DNA from: Coprinellus micaceus
Lineage: Eukaryota; Basidiomycota; Agaricomycetes; Agaricales; Psathyrellaceae
DNA: 64,000 nucleotides
Reading direction: 5' to 3'
NCBI GenBank assembly: GCA_951394405.1
Contig: OX596344.1
Span: 248,001-312,000, forward strand
The notes under the pieces were generated by a model. The model was not told the DNA's origin and searched no databases. It saw only the letters and a list, made by a program, of their open reading frames with translations. Both the position numbers and the translations under genes were made by a program. Positions 30,193-42,331 of the stretch are shown here, piece by piece (the stretch's first letter is position 1; each line of letters begins with the position of its first letter).

Positions 30193-32897
30193 CTACAGCC
30201 CAAGAACGGTCTCCGAGATCGGAACCCCAACCTCGAACCGAAGCGCAAGTTCCACCTTCGTCTTCGCATCCACTTTACATAACCACTCTATCTTCCCATC
30301 CTTCCCAAGGTGTTCGACAGGGCCCGATCTATCCTCATCCTCCGGCACACCAGCGGCCTTCTCGTTCTCATTCGGAATTGCGACTCCCCCCTCGTTGAAC
30401 ACACCAGGGTACCACCTGGCAACGATACCTTCCTTCACTCTAACCTTCACTCTAACCTTCGGCGCGGCCTTCGTGTCTCCGAGGCTGGTGCTACTCCCGT
30501 TTGCGGACTGGGGCGGCAGAGGGAGCGCAGGCTCCAGGAGCTTGACGTTGATCTGCCAGTCGAGCGAGACGGGGATGCGGGCGAGGATCTTCAAGTTCTC
30601 GATGCCAACGGACTTCGTATTGTGGACCGTGATGCGTTGGGTGAACGAGGTCAGCGATGTCTTCGTGAGCAGGCCCGAGGTACTGTGTTTCTTATGGGCA
30701 GCTGGGAATGTGAGGCGAATGGAAGGATCCAATCTGGAGTAACGACGAAGGATGTCAGAGAGGGAGAGATGAAGAAAATTGGACATACGTACCCCAGCGA
30801 CAAACTGAAGGCTTCCTCTGGGCTAACGAGCGGGACGGTGGACTTCGTAATGAACGTCCCGTCCACGAACACATTCGCGACGCCCATGAGTAAGGTAAAC
30901 TCAGAATCGTTCGTAATCCTGGCCTGCGACATTTATCAGTCTATGTATCCTACACATGTTCAAACGAGACGACTCACAGTTAAATGAGCACGGGCATCCA
31001 CACTTGGGACCGCCATCCACGTCAGCTTCGCCGTAGGCTTCAACGACACGATCGTAACATTATGCGAAGCCCCGTCCGAGGGAATACTAATCGTCCCCGG
31101 AACTCTGAACGTTGCATTCACGCTACCCTGGGATGTGACTTCAGCCTTCGAAACCGCAAGAGGCTCAGGCTCAGGTTGAGGGACGACTGCACCCCCTCCA
31201 CCCCCAAAAAGACTTCCCCCTCCAGCGCTCACACCCTGGCTCGAACCGAACAAACCAACGCCGGTGTTTGCACCGAATAACCCAAACGTGGGTTGGCTGG
31301 GTTGAGACGATCCAAATAAACCGCCCGTGGTGGTATTGGACTGGGAAGCGCCGAACAAGCCACCGCCTGTAGCTGTGTTGGACGTGGCAGACCCAAACAA
31401 TCCACCCCCAGTCCCCGTCGCCTGACTGGCACCAAACAAGCAGCCCGTCGTGGCATTGGACGGGGATGCACCAAACAGACCACCGCCCGTAGCCGTGCTC
31501 GACGGGGCAGACCCAAACGCGATACGGAATGCGGGTACAGGTGGAGGAGGCGGTGGAGGCGCGGGCTTGTACAAGCTCAGGTTCCATGGAACGAGAGTGG
31601 GGAGAGACTGCACGAAGAAGAGGGAGCTGGGTATAGCCGTTTCGAGTGTGATGGGTACGTCCGCCCAGTCCTACATGGCCACGCATACGTATTAGCGTCG
31701 GGAACACATGAGAGTAACGCCGGGAACAGAACGGAAGGAGACAAGGAGAAATGAATGAAGGGACTGGAGGGGTTGAGAATCGAGTAAAGCGCCTCACCTC
31801 GCCCGTGAACTGCTGTATCGCAGCCTTATACACGATTTCGACAGGACTCTCCTTAGACGTCGTGCTCGCCCGGACATCGTACAACGCGTCCCACCCCGCT
31901 CCGGACACAACTATAATCCGATCCAACACTCAGCGAGCGCAATCGACAGGACAAAGGAGGAACACGCACAATACCTCAAGACCAACTCAACCTCCGTATC
32001 CTCCTCAGCGTATATCCCCACGGTCACCTTCGCCAACCTCTTCTTGTCGACTTTCGACTTCTTTGGCTTCGGTTCCTCAGAGTCTCGAGTGGCCTTCTCC
32101 AAGTTCTTACGTTCCCCCTCGATCTCGGCTTCGAGTTTCTTGAGTTGACGTCGGATGACATTGGCCTTCCCGTCGTACTTCTCCGCGGCGGCGTTATATT
32201 CGTCGACGAGGGGGAGGACATCCAAGGGAGCGACTTTGGACGTGGCGTCGGAATGGGGTCCGGGCGGGGTGGTGCTGACTTGGCGGGTACGCGCTTCAAG
32301 GAACCAGTCGAGCGCCATAAGCGTCTTCTTGTACCTCTCAAGCTCGCAGAAGAGATCAGAGCTCTGATTTTCGAGTTCCTCTAGCTTCGGGGAGGTCTTG
32401 GGTACGTCCTTGGCTGCTGGCTTCGCCTTCCGGACGGGGGTTGGATCTTTCTTGGAGACCGTGACATCCTGGATAGTCGCGTTCCCCTGGCCTTCGACTC
32501 TACAATACCCAATACCCAATAACCAAAAGTACGTCAGTAAACGAATGATGATACCAATACCGACAGAATATGTACTGGAAAGAGACACTCACCGGATAGA
32601 ACTCTCATCCAAGGCCGTCGGCAACCCCGACACGCTAACCTGGTGCTGCCCAGCCGTCGCCTGGAACTTATACGACCGGGCAACCTCCGCACGATTGAAA
32701 TATACGCTGACATTCACGATCTTGCCCTCGTTGCTCTGCCCCCTTCCGAGCTTGATATCTGCAGCATCATCCTCAGCCTTGGGCTTAGACTCATCGTCAG
32801 ATTCCTCGCCGCGAGGAGGGGCACTACGGCCGAAAAGGCCACCGCTGGTAACAGGAGGTCCTGGGGTCTCCGATGCTGGTTTCGTACCAAATACCAT
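30193..32897 (-). CDS. DUF4140/DUF4139 protein with internal GLFG repeats
   Basis: Protein of the MucA-inhibitor-like DUF4139 family; the biochemical role in fungi is not known. Six exons on the minus strand: 32897-32593, 32499-31970, 31910-31798, 31670-30978, 30923-30793 and 30733-30193, giving 770 residues. Exon 1 encodes the DUF4140 end (VNVSVYFNRAEVARSYKF). Exon 2 holds a coiled-coil-like charged region (LKKLEAEIEGERKNLEKA), exon 3 SGAGWDALYDVRA, and exon 4 DWADVPITLETA and PWNLSLYKP. After a poly-Pro run comes a linker with eight LFG units spaced 9-14 residues apart (GLFGAS, GLFGSS type), then SIPSDGASHNVTIVSLKP. The C-terminal exon is the beta-rich DUF4139 end. Exon order, phases and the 131-nt fifth exon match the paralogue at 39748. 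The N-terminus also has one GLFG. Confidence 0.88.
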
Positions 32898-33303
32898 CCT
32901 ATGAACAAACTGTCACTTTGTGCAAAGGAGTTTCGATTCTGTCGCGTCTAAGAGCCGGCGAGACTCTGAGAGTTGGGGCAGAGCAACTAGGGCAGACGCG
33001 GTTTTATGCGATAACGGGCGTTGGAGTCAGAGGCGTGATACGGAGATGACTCCAGCGACGGCTCCGCCGGATCTTCTCTAGACGTAAAGATAACGGATTT
33101 CTGGACTTCCTTGACGTAGGTCCTGTGGATAAGCGACGAGTTCGAGGAGGAGATGGAAGTGGATATGGTGGAAGGTAGGTGATGGCGTATCAGGCAATCT
33201 TGATGTTTATCAGAAGGGGCGATTTGCTTGGATTCGAAGCTAACCCCAACTAATGCCGGAAAAGGTTGTTGGTTTATATTGCAATCTTGAGAATAGAAGG
33301 TAG

Positions 33304-33602
33304 ATGTCAGGAACGCGGGCACAAACGTCGACTTCTCGAGAACCCCCAGCTTACATACTTGACATGAAGCAGAGCAGGAAAGGGGAAGAGGAAAGGCGAC
33401 CTTTCCAACCGGGTGGGAAGCCGACGATTGATGTGAAGGAAAACATGGGCTGGGAGTCAAGGTTAGTTGTAAAAGACCGCAGACGAGGTAGAAAATGCTC
33501 ACTCAGTTCCCCAGTAACTCATAACGTTCCTCCCACAGGTACGCTTCAAAATCCGTGGATCGTAAAGGCGGCTTCAAGTTGTTGGCGGAAGTGAAGGTCT
33601 AG
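33304..33602 (+). CDS. Hypothetical small protein, 73 residues
   Basis: Two exons, 33304-33461 and 33539-33602, with a 77-nt GT-AG intron (GTTAGT to CCACAG). The product is basic and polar: EPPAYILDMKQSRKGEEERR, PFQPGGKPTID, ENMGWESRYASKSVDRKGGF. No signal peptide or known domain. A TATA-like TTATATT lies near 33272. It is divergent from the DUF4139 gene at 32897. The good splice and the compact product suggest a gene, but there is no homology support in the window. Confidence 0.4.
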
Positions 33603-34911
33603 AACAGGAGACCAGGGGTCAATAACCCGGCGTCATGGGCCAATGTTGCGGCTCACGGAGTGTAACATCGGTTCACCAAGCGCTATGACATGTTCTTCGA
33701 GAGAAGCGCGGTTGAGAGCTGGGGTAGGTGTAACCGACGCTCTGGGGTACGAGGAAACAGTAGGATGTGTGATATAAAGGCTATAATCCACGATAATGAG
33801 GATCATAGATGCCAACGAGCCACGAATATGGGACTCACCTCACTCCCAGGCATCCTCCACGATCCTCCGACACACTCCTTCGACCACAAGCCTCCGAATT
33901 CAAGCCAAACCGCAGCATCCAGTGGAACTTGTCGGCGTGCTACACCCCGCGCGCCCTACGAGGCTTTCCAGGAGTATTCAGTCCTGCCAATTGTTATGTT
34001 GAGGAGGTTGCGTAGGTCCAGTGCTCCTGGGCCAACAACTGAAATGAGAGACGGTGACTATGAATTGGGGAACAGGTCAGAGCAATTCGCACCACCATAG
34101 TCACGAGCAGCCGGCTTACCATCTATTTTCGCTCACCAATGGCCACCCTAATAGTAGCCAGTGATGACGCTTAGAGGAAGACAGCCCTGCTCGACAGCGT
34201 CGATGTCGACGAGCAGAACCAACAGGGCATTGGTCCCGAACCGGATGTGACGCCTAATTCTGGAAATAGGGGCTAACTGATGTTAACTTGGACGTTGCTT
34301 CAGTGTTTGAGGGCGTTATGGAGCGAAGCCATCAGGTAAAAGGATTTACCAGTATATGGTACGAGCCTGTTAAAAGACTGCATTCAAATATAGCGCTCCA
34401 TCTAGATCAAAGGGAGGTTACCGAGGAAAGACGCGTAGACCCTTTGAAGACTCCGGTGGTAGACACAGGTGGAAGAGTGATTTATGCGGCTCTACGTCTA
34501 AATGCGCGTTAATAAGGAACGAGGGGACTCCAGTAGGAGGTAGAGGCGAAGCGTAGTGGAGGGGAGACACCGATACTCGATCCGCCAATCCCCACGTGCT
34601 TCATCAACGGGCGCTTATTTGATTCGAAGACTTCTGGAGCGCTTATCCCCGTACCTACCGATTTGGGCGCTACCAAGACGTTGCGGCGGAGTCTCAGGAT
34701 GCCTCATTTTCAGTCAATGTTTGAACTTTGCACGTCGTGGTACCGCCGTGCCAAGTATACAAAGCGCAAATCCGCAGTGATGGAAAGACCTAAATAGCAC
34801 GCAGCTTAGAAATGCTGTAAGCGCCTCGAGATGCGCTGAGAAAGCGCTGGAGGCGGGAGCTGTGATCCCCAAATAGCCCTGCGAATTCCTTAACGGGATT
34901 CCCGAACCCTT
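33603..34911. other. Intergenic
   Basis: No supportable gene. One exact GGGCGCTTA nonamer occurs at 34609-34617, 340 nt upstream of the hydrolase start, with a near copy (GAGCGCTTA) near 34638. Confidence 0.4.
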
Positions 34912-34917
34912 TATAAA
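34912..34917 (+). promoter_or_regulatory. TATA box of the hydrolase gene
   Basis: TATAAA, 41 nt upstream of the ATG at 34958. Confidence 0.55.
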
Positions 34918-34957
34918 CCGACTCGACCGCCTTCCTTTACAAACCAACCGACCCCAC

Positions 34958-36443
34958 ATGACTCTCCTCTTCAAGCTTCTCGCCCTTTTACCCTTCCTCT
35001 CTCTCCTGGCCCAGGCGGCGATGCCAGATGAGAGTGACTCCGCTCGTCTTGCGAATGAAGTCTCTCCCAGCCTCGGCAAGTGTACCTCGTCCATCATCCC
35101 AGTCAGCATCACTGCGAACAACACCGTCCTCAACCTCGACCCGCCCAAGAACCAACAAGCCCTCACGGACTTCATCACTCGATGGACGAGCGATCCCGTG
35201 AGCGTCAATGAGGTCGTCGTTGGGAATGGGACGAAGGTCGTGAACAAGAACACGTACAAAATCTGGACGATGTTGTGCCTACCCGCGAAGCAAGACGCGA
35301 AGAAGACGGTCGAATTCTTGCTGCACGCGTACGTCTACCCACATTCCCTTTCCTTTTTCGATGAGGCGTAGGCTGATTCTTAGTGACTATAGCGGTGGCT
35401 CTGACCACACCCACTGGACTCTCGGAGGCCCCGGGTCAAAGTACAACTACGCCGAATCCGCACTCAAAGCCGGACACGCTGTTTTCCTGTACGACCGCTT
35501 GGGCGTCGGGAAGTCGCAGAAGCCGCATGGGATCAAGGAGGTCCAGACAACGACGAACACCGAGGTTGCTTCCGAGCTAGCGAGGTACCTCAAGGGCAAG
35601 CCGGGCGGGCAGAGTTTCAAACGGTTTGTTGCGGTGGGGCATTCGTATGGGAGGTGAGCCGGGCACATAGAGATCCGACTATCTTGGGACTAACCGAGGC
35701 CTTCGTGGTCAGCGCGACACTCACTGGTTTAATTAACACATACGGGAATCTCTTCGACGCGACTATTCTCACTGGCCTCACATCCCATTACCAATCCTTC
35801 CTTCCGGGGCTGTCAACCTGGAGTATGTCGATTTCAGTGAAGGCCGATCCGAAGCGCTTGGGTACGTGCCACCGTTCCACCAAGACTCACGACCCTGATT
35901 TTGATTCGATACAGGCTCGCTCGGCTCTGAGTACACCGTCTGGAATAATATCATCAACAACCAGCAGAACTTCTTCTCGTACCCCAACTACGACCTTGGT
36001 AAGCCTACGCCCCTCATCCTTCTCTCGTCGGTAAACTATCTCACACCTTTCAACGTAGAGATCTTGAGATTGACAGAAGCCAACAAATGGGGTCTCACCC
36101 TCGGCGAGATGCTCACCCCCGGCGCACTCCCGACCGGAAAGTACTCGAATCCGATGCTCATCGTCACGGGGGATAGCGACTAGTGAGTGCCACCCCACCC
36201 ATCCTTCCAATTACTCTGTCGCTGACGCGTCTTGTCCGCAGTCTGACCTGTGGGGGAAACTGCCTCCAGGCCGTTGGAAACTACACCAACTTCGTCGACG
36301 CGTCGAGGGAGCTCTTCCCTGGGATCCCATCGGAGAGCTTCTCTACGTACATCCCCCCCAAGACCGGCCACAACATCAACGCTCACCTGAGCGCCCCGGA
36401 GACATATGTTCAGGTTCAGAAGTGGATTGCAAAGCTTGCTTGA
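34958..36443 (+). CDS. Secreted alpha/beta hydrolase
   Basis: Predicted extracellular serine hydrolase of 396 residues; substrate unknown. Exons are 34958-35328, 35393-35653, 35713-35861, 35915-35998, 36059-36182 and 36242-36443. The signal peptide is LLFKLLALLPFLSLLAQA. After HAGGSDHTHW (oxyanion side) and FLYDRLGVGKS comes the nucleophile elbow GHSYG, split by an intron just after it. The acid is probably the Asp of IVTGDSDY and the catalytic His is in TGHNINAH near the C-terminus. Two Cys in LTCGGNC may pair. The order and spacing fit the AB-hydrolase-1 fold, and all six exons join in frame, so the gene appears intact. Esterase, lactonase or peptidase activity cannot be told from sequence alone. 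Confidence 0.85.
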
Positions 36444-36748
36444 CGAAGTTTGTGTCGGCGGGTTCGATTCGGCTGGCGTCGGTAGCATATTTACATCTTA
36501 ATTTGGGTCATGACCCACCCGTCATTCATTTGCGTTTGATATAATACACTCCTTGTCTGCTATGGAAGGGGGGATTATGAGAGGCGCCGAATGATGGGCA
36601 GAAAGGCTCAACCCGCCGTCTTGGTAGACTCGACTGTGCGATTGATGGGATGCCGTCTTTGGCGATGGGTCCGGCGGAGCTTAAGCTGAAGAGAGGAAAG
36701 TGAACACATCCTTTTTTCATTTCTGAACGAAACCCGTACGTCTACTCA

Positions 36749-39230
36749 TCATGCTGGTTGGTAAGGTAGGCTATACCAGCTGCTTTCCATAGGCTGACAT
36801 ATCGCACAAGCTGCGTAGGAGCCGTCCAGTTGCATACCCATCAACTTGAACTTTTGACCGAACTCCATGGCCGTTACGTGCTCCAGCTGGTCGGCGTCCA
36901 CTTGTTCCAGCTCGTGGACACACCAGCCAAGGGCTTTGGCTTGGTCCAGAATTCCTTGTCTCCAATGGATACACGCTGGGTGGCATTTTGAGTCGGAGGG
37001 GTCCGAGCCGCACTAAATCAATATTTTGTTGGGTGATCAGGCTACACCATTATCGGTTGAGGGAACTGCTTACCTCCACCCCCCTGTGAATACCGCAGTA
37101 GATCCCGCCAAGGAGTTCAAAGCTCAATGGGAGCGCTTGACATGATTCTTCCTCCCGGGCACCCATCACAACGCCGGTGAGAAGTAAGTGTGTCCACCAA
37201 GCAGCGTCACACTGTGCAAGCTCAGCCTTCGAATCCTCGCCCAAGCAACGCAAAAACCCCGCATATTCCCGACGAAGAACGGTTTCCGTTGAGGTTACAG
37301 AGTGATACTTCCCAAAGAGTCTGATAGTTCGGAATTCGGCCATGAACTCGAATAAATCGGCGGCTGGCGAAGAAAGTGGAGTAGCTGGACCTTTGTCTAA
37401 CGCAGGCGGAAGCTTGCGTTAGTTAGGATCTTGGGGAGAGAGAGGGGTGACGCACTCTTCAGAACTTTGACGATTCTAGTTCCCAGAAAAGCCTGGATAC
37501 ATGCCTCAGTAACGAACAGGTCACCACACCGGGGTTCCGAAGATAAAAAGTCGGTGAGCGATTTGTGATAATTAGTTACGCCAGATTCAGTGTCGTGAGA
37601 GGGTGGGACGGAGATCAGGGATGTAATCGGTCCCATTCGGTAGTTCAGCTCCCCTTCCACATCTTCGAAGAACTGCCTCCAGAACTGGGCGCTCGGAGGA
37701 GCGATATTATGAGGAACATTATGGCTATGAATACCGGAGGTGATGCACCGTATCCATTTCACGACCAAGTTGGGGTCGTCGTCAGGGTTGTAGCTGCGTT
37801 TTAGGATGTGGCGATATAACGCATCGAGCACGACGAAAGGGTTCTTGGCACCGATGCTCACGCTCCCCAGCTGCAGGACATCCTTTAGTTGCTGCTGAGG
37901 AATGCCGGCTGAGACGTATCGGATAATAGTTGCAGGGACGATAAACTGCCCCGACGACATGTCTACAATCCGATCGACCGCGTTTTCCCCGGGCCACGAA
38001 TCTCCAGAGATACCACAGCGACGCCGTATTCCCGCGAATTTCGAGTGCAAGAAGCGTGTAATGTCTGCATCAGGGCCGTACTTGGAGTCAAGGAAGAGCT
38101 CAATGGTGCAGGCTCGTGCGTTGGTGGCGAAGAACTCGGCGATGGCCCGCTCCGGACGGCTGGCAAGAAGGATGAGGAAAGGGAAGGCAGGGTCTAGGGA
38201 AAGGGTAAAGAGAACCTCAAGGATCTCGACCTGGTCGTCTTCGTGCGTCCGTTGGATCTGTTGCCGAGTCGGGTCGTGATACTGCATGGCTTCAACCTCG
38301 TCCAAACCGTCGACGACGATGGCCTTGGGCCATTCCCATTGGTCGCATTGTTCCCGTATCGTTCGAAAGGGTGCGACGAGGAGGTACTCGGCCTGCTCCC
38401 TCAGATTCTTGCGAAAGATATCTGGATGGCGTTCAATTGAATTGTGTAGTTGTGCCTTGAATTGATGGAGAGTATCATGTCCGGCAAGATGATGTGCAAG
38501 CGTTGTGACGAAACACCGCTTCGATCGCCTGTCGACTGACCCAGAGAACGAGGAGAAGAAGAAACTGGCTGCCAATAGTCCCTCCTCCTTACAGGACTCT
38601 GCAATGGTGCCTGTTATGGCGGTCTTCCCCGCACCCGCAGGGCCACTCAACCACATTATCTTCTTGGGCTCAGTATCCCTGTCCCCGTGCCTTATCCAAC
38701 CCATGATTTCCTCTTGAACGGCCACTCTGGTCTCTGGGTCGCACTTTGGGGCGTCGCAGCGCTCATCTGAGTTATGGGCAGCCCCGTGAGCGATGTGGGG
38801 GTTTAGATCTGGTTTCAGTTTTGAGTGGGCAAGGGTAATGGAAAGAAAAGGGACGGAAGCACTCACGCGCGAAGACCGTCTTCGAATCCGCGAAACTGTT
38901 GTTCACAGTCAGGTTTGGGATCACGAAGTCGTGGGCGTTCGAGAGGTAGCTAGGGCCAGAAGCTGTAGCAGCCCTAATAGGTGGTGGGGGAGGGTCTACA
39001 CGTCGAGACGAAGAGCTCGTGCTAGGCTGGGGCTCAGTGTACCCTGCGTTAACGTCGTTATGGGGTTGATGTTCGACAGTGGCGGTCACAGGGATGAATT
39101 CAGAAGTTCTCCTTCCGTAGGGTGTCTGGGGGTGGTCGACGTTTTCGTGCCCAGAGGGTTGTTGCGTGTCCCTCGGCCTTCGGAAAAGAGACTTGAATGT
39201 GTGGCCGATCTTGCGAACCACTGAAGGCAT
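36749..39230 (-). CDS. NACHT (STAND) NTPase protein with C-terminal Cys/His module, copy 1
   Basis: NLR-like signalling ATPase. Four exons on the minus strand: 39230-38867, 38808-37456, 37396-37074 and 37012-36749, giving 767 residues. Exon 1 has a basic start (RKIGHTFKSLFRR), a polar linker and a closing SNAHDFVIPNLTVNNSF block. Exon 2 is the NACHT domain: GAAHNSDERCDAPKC, Walker A in WLSGPAGAGKTAI, Walker B in AIVVDGLDEVE, LLASRPERAI as sensor region, MSSGQFIVPATII, and YHKSLTDFL near its end. Exon 3 carries CDAAWW and YCGIH. Exon 4 is a separate module with CHPACIHWRQGIL, WCVHELE and CAICQP. There are no C-terminal WD40 or ankyrin repeats. Exon 2 (1353 nt) and exon 3 (323 nt) have exactly the same lengths in the copy at 42332. 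Confidence 0.9.
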
Positions 39231-39661
39231 CTTGAGAGGGAAAGTCGGCGATTGGACGGGAAGGCACGAAAGGGACGACCTTGGTGGGTACGGACGAGAG
39301 CTGGATGAGAGCAAGAGGTTCCACACCCATGCACAACATGGCACCGCCTCGCCAGTCCCAGCTGTCCCCGAGTCACATCCACATCGGGATCGACGTGATG
39401 GTGAATGCGTAACATGTCACCTACGGCGCCTAAATTAAACCTCCTTGACCAGCGACCATCACCATCCCCAAACATACGCTTGACCGGAGCATCTTCAGCA
39501 GTCTCGCAGCTTGTCGAGACCGTGCCGCAGGCTACAATGGACTGCGAATCCCGGAGCGAGGATGGTCGCAGGTTTTCGCTGTATGACTTGCGCAGTATTC
39601 CGTAGCGGCGCCTGTCGACGTTCATGAACGAACCTAAGGTATGCGCCGCAGTCCTCCTCGG

Positions 39662-39667
39662 TATAAA
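39662..39667 (+). promoter_or_regulatory. TATA box of the DUF4139 gene at 39748
   Basis: TATAAA, 81 nt upstream of the ATG. Confidence 0.55.
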
Positions 39668-39747
39668 GTATGGGCGCTCCTGACGACCATCTTCAGAGCA
39701 ATATTTACCAGAACCAACGATTCACCACCAAGAGACATAGTACAACC

Positions 39748-41930
39748 ATGTCGAAATCGCCCGGAACTGTCAACGACGTCCAGCTAGCCTCAGCGGGGAA
39801 TATTAGCGGCGTGTCGGTGTACTCCGACCGCGCAGAGGTCTCAAGGACCTACCTATTCACTGTCGCGGCCGGCCAGAACAGGGTAGTCGTGGGTGGATTA
39901 CCATACACTATGGACCATACTTCAGTTCGGTACGTCCATCTTGACGTCGCATGTCTCTTAGTTCGACATGCTCATCGTAGTGAAGTGTTGAGGGGCGAGG
40001 AGACGCGACTATCCACGATGTCACTATCTCTCTCCCCACTTCCGCCCCTCCTTCCACCTCCGCATCCCCAGGTCTTCAGGCCCTCTCAGACCAACGCGAA
40101 GAAATTACTACCACTCTCTCCCGATATCGCAAGGCTCTCACTCGGCTCGACAGGTACCTCGAGGCTCGCACGGAGCACTACAGTAGTGGTGGAGCCCCGC
40201 ACGCCATTCCGGACGATGTTGCGCCTTTGATAGAGAGCTACGTCGCGGCGGCGGGGAAGTACGACGAGAAAGTGTCGGAGTTGAAGAAGGAGCTGAGGAG
40301 GATCGATAAGGCGATTACGGAGGAGCATGCGGCGTCGCATGAACCCATTGGTGTGGGTGCGTCTCACCCCTACCAAGCGACGATTGGAATCTATGCAGAT
40401 GAGGAGGGAGAGGTTGAACTGATCTTGAAATATGGTGCGTGTCCCTCTCTGACCAGTTGAAACGGAAGATAAGAGGAAGATAGTCGTCATTGGGGCTGCA
40501 AGCTGGAAACCGCTCTACGAGATTCGCGCGAATACGGAGTCCAAGGACTCGCCCATCGAGATAATCTACAAGGCTGCAATCAAGCAGGATAGTGGCGAGG
40601 TAAGGGAACTAACCCGCCTGCTCAAATTTCCGGCATACCAACACTTTCTTGCTAGGACTGGACTGACGTCCTTATAACCCTCGAAACCGCCAAACCCACC
40701 TTCGGGCTATCCCTGCCCAATCTGCCCACATGGAACCTAAGCGTCTATACCCCGCCCCCACCACCACCACCTCCACCCTCAGCTCCCTCAGCTCCATATG
40801 GCGCCTTAATCGCCCAACCTACAGGCTATTCCTCCCTCCTACAGCAGATCCAAGGGGTCGGGAGTCGTCGCCTTGGGGATGATGGGGAAGAGGAGACTGC
40901 GAAGGAAAGCGCCGTTCACGCTCGGTATGCCCAGCGTCCCCGAGCACCACCCCCACCGCCTGCAAGGCGTGGTATCCCGATGCAAGTCTCCTCCGCCTCT
41001 GTGGATCCCGTTGGGCTGGGTATGAACCCGACGTTCAAAGTCCCTGGGTTGATCACTATCCCCTCGGATGGTGTTGCGCATAATGTCACTATCGCGAAGT
41101 TGAAACCGGAGGCAAAGTTGTCGTGGTTGGCTGTGCCCCAGGTCGGGGCGGGCGTGTATCTCACGGTGAGTGTCGCTTATAGAGTCTAGCAAAAGTGTTT
41201 TACTGATCCATACTTGTCTATCTGCCTACCCTAGGCGAGGTTCGAGAATACTTCGGAGTACACGCTTCTTGCGGGCCCGTCGACTGTTTATTTGGACAGA
41301 AGCTTCGTCGCGAAATCTACGATTCCATTGATCAGCCCACAAAGAAGTTTCACGTGTGCACTGGGGTACGACCAACCTCTTCTTCGTCGTCTCTATTTAT
41401 ACTCACCTTGACCACTCTTCGACAGACTCGACCCCTCGATTCGCCTCACCACCTCTCCCCCCACTTCGTCCACCTCCACTTCGGGTATCCTCACGAAAAC
41501 AACGTGCACCTCCTACACCCAACGTATCTCCGTGCATAACGCCAAGAACGCGAAGATAGAGGACCTCAGGGTTCTTGTGCGCATCCCCGTTTCGCTGGAC
41601 GAGAAGATTACCGTGAAACTCTTAGAGCCTTCGCTCCCCAAAGCTTCGTCTGGAGCTCAAGCTAGCACGACCGTCGGACCTTCGGCGAGTTCATCATTGA
41701 TCAAGGAGCTCTCGGAGAAGAGAGCCATCCAAAATGTGGAGGTAGCCGAAGGTGTGACGGCACAGTGGTCCTCTGGGGATGGGTCTGACTTCACTGGTCC
41801 GGAGGAGGGTGCGGGTGGTCAGGAGGGGAGGATACAGTGGAACTGCGTGGTGGACGCGAAAGCGAAGGTCAACTTGACGTTGCGGTGGGAAGTCGCTTCT
41901 GGGAAGGATGTTGTGGTCGTTGGACTTTGA
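39748..41930 (+). CDS. DUF4140/DUF4139 protein, paralogue without GLFG repeats
   Basis: Six exons: 39748-39929, 39986-40434, 40484-40599, 40656-41165, 41235-41365 and 41426-41930, giving 630 residues. The DUF4140 end is ISGVSVYSDRAEVSRTYLF. The middle has a charged helical stretch (LKKELRRIDKAITEEHAA), ATIGIYADEEGEVELIL and ASWKPLYEIRANT. The DUF4139 part has DWTDVLITLETAKP, a Pro run, TIPSDGVAHNVTI and LDPSIRL. Where the paralogue at 30193 has its LFG-repeat linker, this protein has a Pro-rich and charged linker instead. Intron places and phases agree with the paralogue, so the two arose by duplication of a spliced gene. Role unknown. A TATA box lies 81 nt upstream. Confidence 0.87.
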
Positions 41931-42331
41931 TGCGCGCTCAAGTTCTGGTTAAGGGGTCTCGGGTTGGGCGCGAGCTCCGTTGTTTGAAGTAATCGTTCCG
42001 GGTACTGATACTGATTCATGCATGTACTAATAGAATACAACTTAACCTCGGCACACGCCCCCGAAATAGGAATGTACATCCTCGTCAAAGCCGAAAGTAG
42101 TTCAAATGCTCATTGAACGACGAAAGCCCCAGCCTCGGCCAGGATGACATCCCCCTTCCTCGCCCTATAGAACTAATTCCCCCCATTCCTCAATGCACAT
42201 CAAAGCGAGGCGGGTGAGTGAACAGAACCGCCTCGATTGTCGTCGCCTCTGTACGCGTCCATGCACAGATGAGCCTGGGGCAAGAGTAAAACCATGTTAG
42301 TCGCCGAGATACCGCACTCGAGTTAGTTAAT
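41931..42331. other. Intergenic
   Basis: A gap between convergent genes. Nothing recognised. Confidence 0.4.
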
